From Mesoterricola sediminis (GTDB taxonomy: Bacteria > Acidobacteriota > Holophagae > Holophagales > Holophagaceae), in contig NZ_AP027081.1 in NCBI RefSeq assembly GCF_030295425.1, forward strand, positions 2,587,001 to 2,651,000: a stretch of DNA of 64,000 bases, written 5' to 3'. Below the pieces are notes generated by a model. It saw only the letters and a program-made list of their open reading frames with translations. It had not been told where the DNA came from and did no database searches. Position 1 is the stretch's first letter. Each line of letters begins with the position of its first letter. Of the stretch, positions 27,296 through 33,646 are shown one piece after another. The position numbers and the translations under genes are program-made.

Positions 27296-28597
27296 ATGAG
27301 CGAATCCATCGAAAGTCGGGCGCGGTTTGATGCATACGCTGATCAGTTAGTTAAGGCTGTTGGCCATGCCGATCGGCGGGCTCCTTTGACGTTGTATTGT
27401 CAGGGCTTGATTCTTCCGGGAGACAGAAAGAGCATCGAGCCAATGGCTGCCAGGTTGGATCCGGCCCACGTTCAGGCTCGGCACCAGTCCCTGCATCACT
27501 TGGTGGCCCAAGCGTCCTGGAGCGATGAAGCAGTTCTTCGTGTTGTCAGGTCCTATGCCCGCGAGGCCATGGAAATCCAAGGGCCTATCGAGGCGTGGAT
27601 CGTTGACGACACTGCATTCCCGAAAAAAGGAACGCATTCAGTCGGAGTTGGCCACCAGTATTGCGGTCCATTCGGAAAGACGGCCAATTGCCAGAACGTG
27701 GTCAGCTTGTCCATGGCCTCTCGCTGGGCCAGCGTGCCGGTGGGTTTCCGCCTGTACCTTCCAGAAGCCTGGGCGAATGACCGGGACCGGCGTGATGGGG
27801 CTGGGGTTCCAAAGGAAGTCGTGTTCATGCCCAAGTGGCAGATAGCGTTGGCGCTGATCGATGCCCAAAGACAGGATCAGGTCCCCGACCTCCCCGTGTT
27901 GGCGGATGCTGGATATGGAGACTGCGGCGCATTTCGTGAAGCGTTATCCGAGCGCAATTTGGTCTATGCCGTAGGCATCGCGAAAACAGCTTTGGTATGG
28001 GCTAATGGAAATGCCCCTCTGCCGGCGAGAGGGCGTGGCGGAAAGGGGCGTCCAGGACAGAATCTGCGCCGCGATGATGAGCACCAGCCCGTCTCCGTTA
28101 AAGCCTTGGCGGAAAGCACGCCGAAAAAGGATTGGCAGCGGGTGGTCTGGGGAGAGGGCACTCGCGGTCTCATGGAATCTCGATTCGTGGCGCTGCGCGT
28201 TCATTCTGCGAGGAGGGGATACGAGAAAGCAGAATTGCGCCCAGAGGAGTGGCTTCTCATCGAATGGCCCGAGAAAGAGGCTGAGCCGACGAAATACTGG
28301 CTCTCCACCCTTCCCAGCAATACACCGATTGCCCAACTCGTCAGAACAACAAAGCTCCGCTGGAGAATCGAACGGGACTACCAAGAAATGAAGGACGAGC
28401 TTGGCCTAGATCATTACGAAGGTCGCGGATGGAGGGGCCTTCACCACCACCTGAGCCTATGCGCCGCCACTTATGCCTTCATCGTGGCGGAACGTAGCCG
28501 CCTTTCCCCCCCTACGATCCAATCCATCTTTGAGTTCGTCCATGCACCCCCAGGAGCCAGACCCCTTCCTAGAGGACATGGGCCCGTTCCGGCCTGA
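27296..28597 (+). CDS. IS701-family transposase
   Basis: A 433-residue DDE transposase. The first Asp is in WIVDDTAFPKKG (about residue 102), the second in VLADAGYGD (about 204) and the Glu in RWRIERDYQEMKDELGLDHYEGR (about 360). The GxGHQYCG and RWASVPVGFRLYLPE segments are typical of IS701 enzymes. The frame is intact, so the element may be active. The start is set by the AAGGTGGGG site. After the catalytic Glu the chain runs to a Pro/Arg-rich end at 28597, 110 bases before the right repeat. Confidence 0.95.
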   Translation: MSESIESRARFDAYADQLVKAVGHADRRAPLTLYCQGLILPGDRKSIEPMAARLDPAHVQARHQSLHHLVAQASWSDEAVLRVVRSYAREAMEIQGPIEAWIVDDTAFPKKGTHSVGVGHQYCGPFGKTANCQNVVSLSMASRWASVPVGFRLYLPEAWANDRDRRDGAGVPKEVVFMPKWQIALALIDAQRQDQVPDLPVLADAGYGDCGAFREALSERNLVYAVGIAKTALVWANGNAPLPARGRGGKGRPGQNLRRDDEHQPVSVKALAESTPKKDWQRVVWGEGTRGLMESRFVALRVHSARRGYEKAELRPEEWLLIEWPEKEAEPTKYWLSTLPSNTPIAQLVRTTKLRWRIERDYQEMKDELGLDHYEGRGWRGLHHHLSLCAATYAFIVAERSRLSPPTIQSIFEFVHAPPGARPLPRGHGPVPA

Positions 28598-28837
28598 ACG
28601 CCATTCGCCCTACTCAATCACGACGCTGCGCAGGCGCCTTGAGCGAATTCTGATTCGCTCTCTATCCTGTTGCCCGGCGTGCGGGAGGGGCCAATGCGCT
28701 TGATTATTGACACAGTAGTGCTAGGGTGTGTTCGTAATCTAGGATAGTAATGGCTAATACCCATCCGTGCCGGAGCATGGAGGAGCTGGAATAGTGAGTC
28801 TGTGCTGCAGTGCCTGATGGCGCCGCGCATTCGCAGC

Positions 28838-28891
28838 ATCCTATTGGAACGCGGAGGCGCGGAGGATCTCGCTGAGGCTCGCGGAGAAAGG
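28838..28891 (+). repeat. Left 54-base inverted repeat of the GxxExxY cassette
   Basis: This copy begins ATCCTATTGGAACGCGGAGG and ends GCGGAGAAAGG. It pairs with 29287-29340 in inverted orientation with only a handful of mismatches and single-base gaps. It starts just outside the GxxExxY stop codon, two bases away. Confidence 0.85.
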
Positions 28892-28892
28892 A

Positions 28893-29240
28893 TCAAGCCC
28901 TTGTATGTATCACCCGCTTGATTCCACCGTCTTTGAAAGGCCACTGACGGAAATTGAGGACCGCCTTAGCCTCCACGACCACGAGGTCGTCAACCAGCAA
29001 ATCCAGCCGGTAGGCCCGCTCAACCACAAGCCCCCTCCACTCGATATCCAGGAAAACCTCCCGCTTCACCTTATGGCCGGCCAGTCTCAGGGAGTGCGCC
29101 AGACAGACCTTGTAGGGATCTTCCAGGAGTCCGTGCCCCAGAGCCTTCTGGATCTCGATGGCCTCCCCGATGATGGCCTGGGTGATCTCCTTGTGCGGAT
29201 GATCCTCCCCGTCGACCTCTCCCCAATGCCTTCCCATCAC
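28893..29240 (-). CDS. GxxExxY protein (PD-(D/E)XK nuclease-like), apparently with an internal deletion
   Basis: A 115-residue protein of the GxxExxY family, which falls in the PD-(D/E)XK nuclease-like superfamily. The name motif is GLLEDPY (about 37-43), preceded by ITQAIIGEAIEIQKALGHG. The nuclease-like core keeps Asp in YRLDLLV and the ExK pair in VVVEAKAV. After VEAKAV family members usually continue for about 25-30 residues, including a helix with a Q-x-L-x-Y pattern. Here the chain jumps directly to LNFRQWPFKDGGIKRVIH, which resembles the family C-terminus. I infer an in-frame internal deletion. The gene lies between two 54-base inverted repeats inside an IS5-type element. The function of the family is not established. 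Confidence 0.8.
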   Translation of the reverse strand: MMGRHWGEVDGEDHPHKEITQAIIGEAIEIQKALGHGLLEDPYKVCLAHSLRLAGHKVKREVFLDIEWRGLVVERAYRLDLLVDDLVVVEAKAVLNFRQWPFKDGGIKRVIHTRA

Positions 29241-29286
29241 GCCTCCCGTTGGGACGTGTCATTGGGAGGTGGCAGGTTCCAGGAGC

Positions 29287-29340
29287 GCTTTCCTCCGCGA
29301 CCCTCTGCGAGATCCTCCGCGCCTCCGCGTTTCATAGGAT
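29287..29340 (-). repeat. Right 54-base inverted repeat of the GxxExxY cassette
   Basis: Inverted partner of 28838-28891. It lies 47 bases before the GxxExxY start, so the gene's promoter and ribosome site must lie in or next to the repeat. The sequence has a CTCCGCG/CTCTGCG/CTCCGCG rhythm of near-repeats. Confidence 0.85.
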
Positions 29341-29373
29341 CAATGAGGATCCGGAACGCTTGTCACCCTCCGC

Positions 29374-29811
29374 TCATAGCCTCAGCCAGATCACGATGCA
29401 GGCCAAAGCCACCTGGGCTGAGAAACTTCGCGCCGTTTTGTCGAACCTGGCGGCCAGCGCCCTGAACTGTTTGAGCTTGGCGAACCCATGCTCGATGGCA
29501 TGGCGGGCCTTGTATAGGTGTGAGTCCCAGGCCGCCGGATTCTTGCGCCGGGGATGAGGTGGGATGACGGCTGTCGCACCCATGGCCTCGATCGCCTTCC
29601 TTACCGGGTTCCCATCGTAGGCCCGATCTCCGAACACGTACTCTGCCTGCCAACCGCACAGCAATCCTTCAGCAGACCGGCTTTCATGGGCTTGCCCCGG
29701 AGTGACCAGGAAATCCAAAGGATTACCGTGGGCATCGCAGATCAAATGGATCTTGGTCGAGCATCCACCCCGAGATCGTCCGAGCGCCTGGTTCCAGAGC
29801 CCCCCCCCTTT
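29374..29811 (-). CDS. IS5-type transposase, second frame (OrfB part)
   Basis: Continuation of the IS5-family transposase after a frame change at the A4-G9 run (29812-29800 on the minus strand). The segment from AKGGGLWNQALGRSRGG includes KIHLICDAHGNPL, the second Asp in VFGDRAYDG and the catalytic Glu in HAIEHGFAKLKQFRALAARFDK. The N-terminal part with the first Asp is encoded in the other frame. Relative to OrfA the frame is +1 (equivalently -2). The run of four A and nine G is a classic place for ribosomal or transcriptional slippage in IS427-group elements. The frame stays open upstream of 29811, but that part is not transposase-like. Confidence 0.82.
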   Translation of the reverse strand, partial: KGGGLWNQALGRSRGGCSTKIHLICDAHGNPLDFLVTPGQAHESRSAEGLLCGWQAEYVFGDRAYDGNPVRKAIEAMGATAVIPPHPRRKNPAAWDSHLYKARHAIEHGFAKLKQFRALAARFDKTARSFSAQVALACIVIWLRL

Positions 29812-30130
29812 TGCCTGCTGAATGTTGATGAGCGCGAATGATGGTGCCATCCAGCATGACCCACTCCAGGTCGGCTTCCTTGCGCAGGAACTCCAGGATC
29901 CTTTGCCACACGCCGCGCTTGGTCCAGGCCTCAAATCGCGTGTACACGCTTGTCCAAGGTCCAAATTCCTCCGGCAGGTCCCTCCACGGCGCCCCAGTCC
30001 TGTGCCTCCACAGGATCGCCTCCACCATGGGACGGTTGGGGTGACGGGATCGCCCCATCCCTCCACGCTCTGGCGGAAGGAGCGGTTCAAGCTTTGCCCA
30101 CATGGCATCGGTCAGGAAACTTCTCGGCAT
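29723..30130 (-). CDS. IS5-type transposase, first frame (OrfA part)
   Basis: A 135-residue frame holding the transposase N-terminus: the DUF4096-type domain (WAKLEPLLPP, NRPMVEAILWRHRTGAPWRDLPEEFGPW, VYTRFEAWTKRGVW) and the first catalytic Asp in WVMLDGTIIRAH. After HSAGKRGG at the A4-G9 run it becomes out of frame with the rest of the enzyme; the last about 25 residues are probably not part of the full product. OrfA plus OrfB give an enzyme of about 250 residues, normal for the group. Confidence 0.85.
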   Translation of the reverse strand: MPRSFLTDAMWAKLEPLLPPERGGMGRSRHPNRPMVEAILWRHRTGAPWRDLPEEFGPWTSVYTRFEAWTKRGVWQRILEFLRKEADLEWVMLDGTIIRAHQHSAGKRGGALEPGARTISGWMLDQDPFDLRCPR

Positions 30131-30270
30131 CGTTACCCCAGGAAAATTCGTGGTGTACGAGCCTTTACGTATGAGTACAAGTCAACTATTTATCTAATCT
30201 ATAGATTCCGAACACAGCCTAGTCCTACCGGGTCGCCCGGTCACGCCTCGCTTGGGATCCTAGCTGGGAT

Positions 30271-30446
30271 CTCAGGACCGTTTTCCCCATCCCATTCATC
30301 CTGGCAATCCAATGCATCCCTGTTCTCGCAGGGCTGAAGCCGCAATGGGTCGCTGCATGCAGGTCATGGACGCGCCGACCCCATGCTTCGCTGGCCCTGC
30401 GGCAACAGGGATGCATCGAATTTCCAGGATGAATGGGATCCCGCCG
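30271..30446 (+). repeat. Long palindromic repeat, copy 1
   Basis: First of two near-identical direct copies with a 186-base period. Its core (30289-30439, 151 bases) is an imperfect palindrome: 36-base arms at 30289-30324 and 30404-30439 match at 33 positions. Further nested pairing (CGCAGGGC with GCCCTGCG, ATGGGTCG with CGACCCCAT) runs inward to the centre. It looks like a MITE or REP-type element, not a gene; open frames across it are non-coding in character. Confidence 0.85.
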
Positions 30447-30456
30447 CAGCATGGGC

Positions 30457-30605
30457 CTCAGGACCGTTTTCCCCATCCCATTCATCCTGGCAATCCAATG
30501 CATCCCTGTTCTCGCAGGGCTGAAGCCGCGATGGGCCGCTGCATGCAGGTCATGGACGCGCCGACCCCATGCTCCGCTGGCCCTGCGGCAACGGGGATGC
30601 ATCGG
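30457..30605 (+). repeat. Long palindromic repeat, copy 2, right arm truncated
   Basis: Second copy. It matches copy 1 with about five substitutions, several of which sit opposite each other in the predicted stem. Its left arm is complete (30475-30510). The right arm stops at about 30605, so the terminal stem cannot fully form. The stretch 30606-30704 between it and the next gene shows nothing further. Confidence 0.8.
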
Positions 30606-30704
30606 ATGGCTCTTGCTCGGACGCCTCGTCCGCTTATTTTCAACCAGCCAACCTCCGTGGGGTCGGGACTGGACACCGGCGCCGTCCATGCCAAGATGCG
30701 GGCC

Positions 30705-31580
30705 ATGGCCCAGCGATCCCGCGCATACCCCGACAATGTCCCCGGCCCCCTGTTCGTGGACGCCTCCTGCATCGACTGCGGCACGTGCTACGGCATGGCC
30801 CCCGCCCTGTTCCGGGAGGCCGGGGACCACAGCGCCGTGCACCGGCAGCCCGGGGACGCCGCGGAGCGGCACCGGGCCCTCATGGCCCTCCTGGCCTGCC
30901 CCACGGGCTCCATCGGCACGGACGACAAGGCCGGGATCGAGGCGGCCGCCGCCGCCTTCCCCGAGCCGCTGGGGGACGGCGTCTTCTTCTGCGGGTACAC
31001 CTCCAGCCGGAGCTACGGGGCCTGGAGCTACTTCGTGCCGCGGGAGGACGGCAACCTGCTCGTGGACAGCCCCCGGGCCTTCCCGGGCCTCCTGGACCGG
31101 CTCGAGGCCCAGGGGGGCGTCGCCCTCCTCGTGCTCTCCCACAAGGACGACGTGGCGGACCACGCGCGCCTGCGGGCGCGCTTCGGCTGCGCCCGCGTCC
31201 TCCACGAGGCCGACCTGGAACCGGACACCGCCGGCGTGGAGCTCCCCCAGCGCGGCCTGGAGCCGCGCGCCCTGGGCCCCGATCTCCTCTACATCCCCAC
31301 CCCCGGCCACACCGCCGGCAGCGCCTGCCTCCTGCTCCGGGAGGAGGTGCTCTTCACCGGGGATACCCTGTGGTGGAGCCCCGCCAGGGGCAGGCTCGAC
31401 GCCAGCCGCGAGCACTGCTGGCACGACTGGGCCACCCAGATGGCGAGCCTGGAGCGGCTCCGGACCTTCCGGTTCCGCCGGATCCTCCCGGGCCACGGGC
31501 GGGCCTGGGCCGCGGACACCCCCGGGGCCATGCGCCGGGAACTCGACCGGGCCCTGGCGGCGCTGGCCGGCCCATCCTGA
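30705..31580 (+). CDS. Ferredoxin - metallo-beta-lactamase fold fusion protein
   Basis: A 291-residue protein. The N-terminal 70 residues are ferredoxin-like: DASCIDCGTC near 16-25 gives three cysteines, and CPTGS near 66 a fourth, enough for one [4Fe-4S] cluster. The rest is a metallo-beta-lactamase fold hydrolase with a divergent first motif (SHKDDVADH), then PTPGHTAGS, LFTGDTLWW and LPGHGRAW. Known MBL proteins fused or paired with iron-sulfur domains act in redox or thiol chemistry. The role here is unknown. An alternative start three codons upstream (30696) cannot be excluded. It stands alone beside the mobile patch. Confidence 0.85.
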   Translation: MAQRSRAYPDNVPGPLFVDASCIDCGTCYGMAPALFREAGDHSAVHRQPGDAAERHRALMALLACPTGSIGTDDKAGIEAAAAAFPEPLGDGVFFCGYTSSRSYGAWSYFVPREDGNLLVDSPRAFPGLLDRLEAQGGVALLVLSHKDDVADHARLRARFGCARVLHEADLEPDTAGVELPQRGLEPRALGPDLLYIPTPGHTAGSACLLLREEVLFTGDTLWWSPARGRLDASREHCWHDWATQMASLERLRTFRFRRILPGHGRAWAADTPGAMRRELDRALAALAGPS

Positions 31581-31708
31581 GGCGGCTCCCGCCCTTCGGG
31601 CTTGATCCCGACCGCCGGATCCGGCAGGGTGGAACCATCCACCTGTCGAAACGCTGTCCTCCCCCGGATCCGGGCGGAAGGACCTTGCCGCCCGGAGCCT
31701 GATCCGCC

Positions 31709-33646
31709 GTGCCCCTCTCCTGCCGTCTCCGTCCCGCGATCCTCTGTTGCCTGGCGGCCCTGCCCGCGATTGCCGATTGGCCGCCGATCCCGCCGGAGGT
31801 CTGGGCCCTGAAGGCGCGGGACCTGAAGGGCAGCACGGGGGCCCTCGTGCTCCTGGACCACCTGCGGGTGGACAACCGCTTCGACACGCACCATCTGCGC
31901 ATCCGCATCTGCTCGGAGCGCGGCAAGGACGCGGTGTGGCTGCCGCCCTTCCCCGCATCCCTGCAGACCCTGGAAGGGCGGGTGGTCTACCCGGATGGAC
32001 GCGAGCTGCCCCTCAACGGCCCCCAGGACCTGATCCGCCAGACCCGGATCCGGTTCAGGACCTGGGAGGAGAAGGAGCACGTGCTCATTCCCCCGGGGCT
32101 GACCGAGGATTGCCTGGTGGACCTCCGCTGGCAGGACTTGTCGAGCCACCGGGAAGGCCGCCTGGACATCAAGCGCCCCCGCCTCTGGACCTTCTCCGGC
32201 CCCCACCCGGTGGCCGAAGTCCGCCTGGAGATCGTCCGCCCCGCCTCCTTCACATGGACCTTCACCCCCGATCGCACGGTGGTGGAATCCCGGACCGACC
32301 TCCCCGGGTTCACGGTGATCACCCTGAAGGACCTGCCCCCGGAGCCCCCCGCGCCCTATTCAGTGGCCGGCGCCCGCGAGCGGCCCCAGCTGAAGGTCTA
32401 TCCCGTCCTGCTCCCGCCGTCCCCGTCGGGCCGGAGCCTCTGGGACCGCCTGGCCGTGACCTACCTCCAACCCGCGTTCAAGCGGCCCAGAACCGGCGCC
32501 CGCTTCGACGCCTTCGCCCAGGAGGCCTGCCGCGACCTGCCGCCCGGCCCCCAGGATCGCGCGGTCGAACTGGCCCTGCGGATGCGCGAGCGGCTGCGCA
32601 ATTTCCAGGCCGCCGGCCTGGGTGATGCCGGCGACGCCACCCTCCAGGAGCTGGTCGGCGACGTGCCGGCCCACGACCTGGAGCGGGCCCTGGAACGGGG
32701 CGGCACCTCGAGCCAGGGCACCCTGCTCTGCTTCCTGGAACTGGCCCGGCGGGCCGGGCTCCAGCCCCACCTGGTCTTCGGGTCGGACCGGGACACGCGG
32801 ATCTTCCAGGAGTCGGAGCCGGACCTCTCCCAGATCGAGCGGGTCCTGGTGCGGGTCCAGGAGGCCGGCAAGCCGGATCTGTTCATCGATCCGGCCCAGC
32901 CCCACCTGCATCCCACCCTGATCGATCCGGCGGTCCAGGGCAGCCGGGTCCTGGAGGCGGATCCCGAGACCTGGACGGTGGGGACCCTCACCCTCCCCTT
33001 CCAGGAGGCGGGCCGGAACTGGCGGGAGGACGCCTATGTCGTGGACCTGGGGGCCGGAGAGGCGCGGTTCACCCTGGTCTCGACGTTCGGAGGCCTCGCG
33101 GCCTACGCGGCCGCGGCGCCCTTCCGGCACCTGGAGCCCCGGGAACAGGGGCGGGAGCTCGGCGCCTCCCTGGAAGCCGAGGTCCCGGACCTCGTGGTGG
33201 ACCGCGCGGAGGTCCAGCACGGGGCCGACGTGCGCCAGACCTTGGGGCTGAGGGTCGAAGGGCGGATCGATGCCCCCGCGGGGCGGGTCTGGCGCCTCGA
33301 CCCCTTCCCGGCCAGCCAACCCGCCCTGGCCATCCCCCAGGCCTGGCCCCGGACCCGGGAGGACCTCATCGTCCTGCCCTTCGCCCAGGTGCAGCGGGCC
33401 CGCTGCCGGCTGACCCTCCCGGAGGGCACCACGTGCCCCGACCTGCCCCGCATCCAGCGGACCAACGCCTGGGGTTCCGTGACCCTGGGAGCGGCCCTGT
33501 CCGGCCGGGACCTCACGGTGGACCTGGAGGTCCGGGCGGAGCGCAGCGCGGGGGGCGCCGAGCTGTACACCGCCTTCCAGGCCTACCTGGCCTGGGTCCA
33601 GGAGGCCTTCGAGACCCCCCTCGTCCTCGTCCGGAGCGCGCCATGA
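31709..33646 (+). CDS. Secreted DUF3857/transglutaminase-like protein with degenerate active site
   Basis: A 645-residue secreted protein, GTG start at 31709, signal peptide ending near residue 22 (AIA/D). The N-terminal part is DUF3857-like (LDHLRVDNRFDTHHLRIRIC). A central transglutaminase-like domain (about 280-420) lacks the usual Cys and His: the place of the YGDCKDQA motif reads GTSSQGTLL, and the region corresponding to NHV reads ERVLVRV, while the FIDPAQ aspartate is kept. I infer a non-catalytic paralogue of the next gene, to which it is coupled by an ATGA overlap. A structural or binding role at the envelope is likely. Confidence 0.8.
   Translation: MPLSCRLRPAILCCLAALPAIADWPPIPPEVWALKARDLKGSTGALVLLDHLRVDNRFDTHHLRIRICSERGKDAVWLPPFPASLQTLEGRVVYPDGRELPLNGPQDLIRQTRIRFRTWEEKEHVLIPPGLTEDCLVDLRWQDLSSHREGRLDIKRPRLWTFSGPHPVAEVRLEIVRPASFTWTFTPDRTVVESRTDLPGFTVITLKDLPPEPPAPYSVAGARERPQLKVYPVLLPPSPSGRSLWDRLAVTYLQPAFKRPRTGARFDAFAQEACRDLPPGPQDRAVELALRMRERLRNFQAAGLGDAGDATLQELVGDVPAHDLERALERGGTSSQGTLLCFLELARRAGLQPHLVFGSDRDTRIFQESEPDLSQIERVLVRVQEAGKPDLFIDPAQPHLHPTLIDPAVQGSRVLEADPETWTVGTLTLPFQEAGRNWREDAYVVDLGAGEARFTLVSTFGGLAAYAAAAPFRHLEPREQGRELGASLEAEVPDLVVDRAEVQHGADVRQTLGLRVEGRIDAPAGRVWRLDPFPASQPALAIPQAWPRTREDLIVLPFAQVQRARCRLTLPEGTTCPDLPRIQRTNAWGSVTLGAALSGRDLTVDLEVRAERSAGGAELYTAFQAYLAWVQEAFETPLVLVRSAP

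Larger units (their letters stand above)
27232..28720 (+). mobile_element. IS701-family insertion sequence, complete
   Basis: A 1,489-base element with 13-bp perfect terminal inverted repeats: CACTACTGTGTCA at 27232-27244 and its complement at 28708-28720. It is flanked on both sides by CTAG (27228-27231 and 28721-28724), the 4-base target duplication expected for IS701. It carries one transposase gene and base composition clearly lower in GC than the neighbours. Excising it with one CTAG copy rebuilds the tricorn 3' end with its own TAG stop, so the insertion did not change that protein. Confidence 0.93.
28725..30218 (-). mobile_element. IS5-type element carrying a GxxExxY cassette
   Basis: Ends are 17-base inverted repeats matching at 15 positions: 28725-28741 (GGTGTGTTCGTAATCTA) and the complement of 30202-30218. 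Both ends abut CTAG (28721-28724 and 30219-30222), consistent with a 4-base duplication, or a 2-base TA duplication inside it. The left CTAG is shared with the IS701 element. The IS5-type transposase (two frames) fills the right part on the minus strand. Between its 3' end and the left repeat lies an extra block of about 500 bases with the GxxExxY gene. At 1,494 bases it is much longer than ordinary IS427-group elements (about 850), which the extra block explains. Confidence 0.75.

Noticed and set aside
28599-28707. Second gene in the IS701 element after the transposase
   Set aside because: The open frame overlapping the transposase end has no family features; IS701 elements carry one gene.
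30271-30605. CRISPR array
   Set aside because: Only two long units with 186-base period and near-identical interior, no short repeats with unique spacers and no cas genes.
30271-30605. Integron attC sites
   Set aside because: The palindromes lack the GTTRRRY / RYYYAAC core boxes, and no integron integrase or gene cassette array is present.
30225-31958. Minus-strand open frame of 577 codons across the palindromic repeats and the ferredoxin-MBL gene
   Set aside because: The two repeat copies are translated twice in it and the rest is Arg/Pro/Gly-rich low-complexity. It is an artefact of GC-rich sequence and the repeats.
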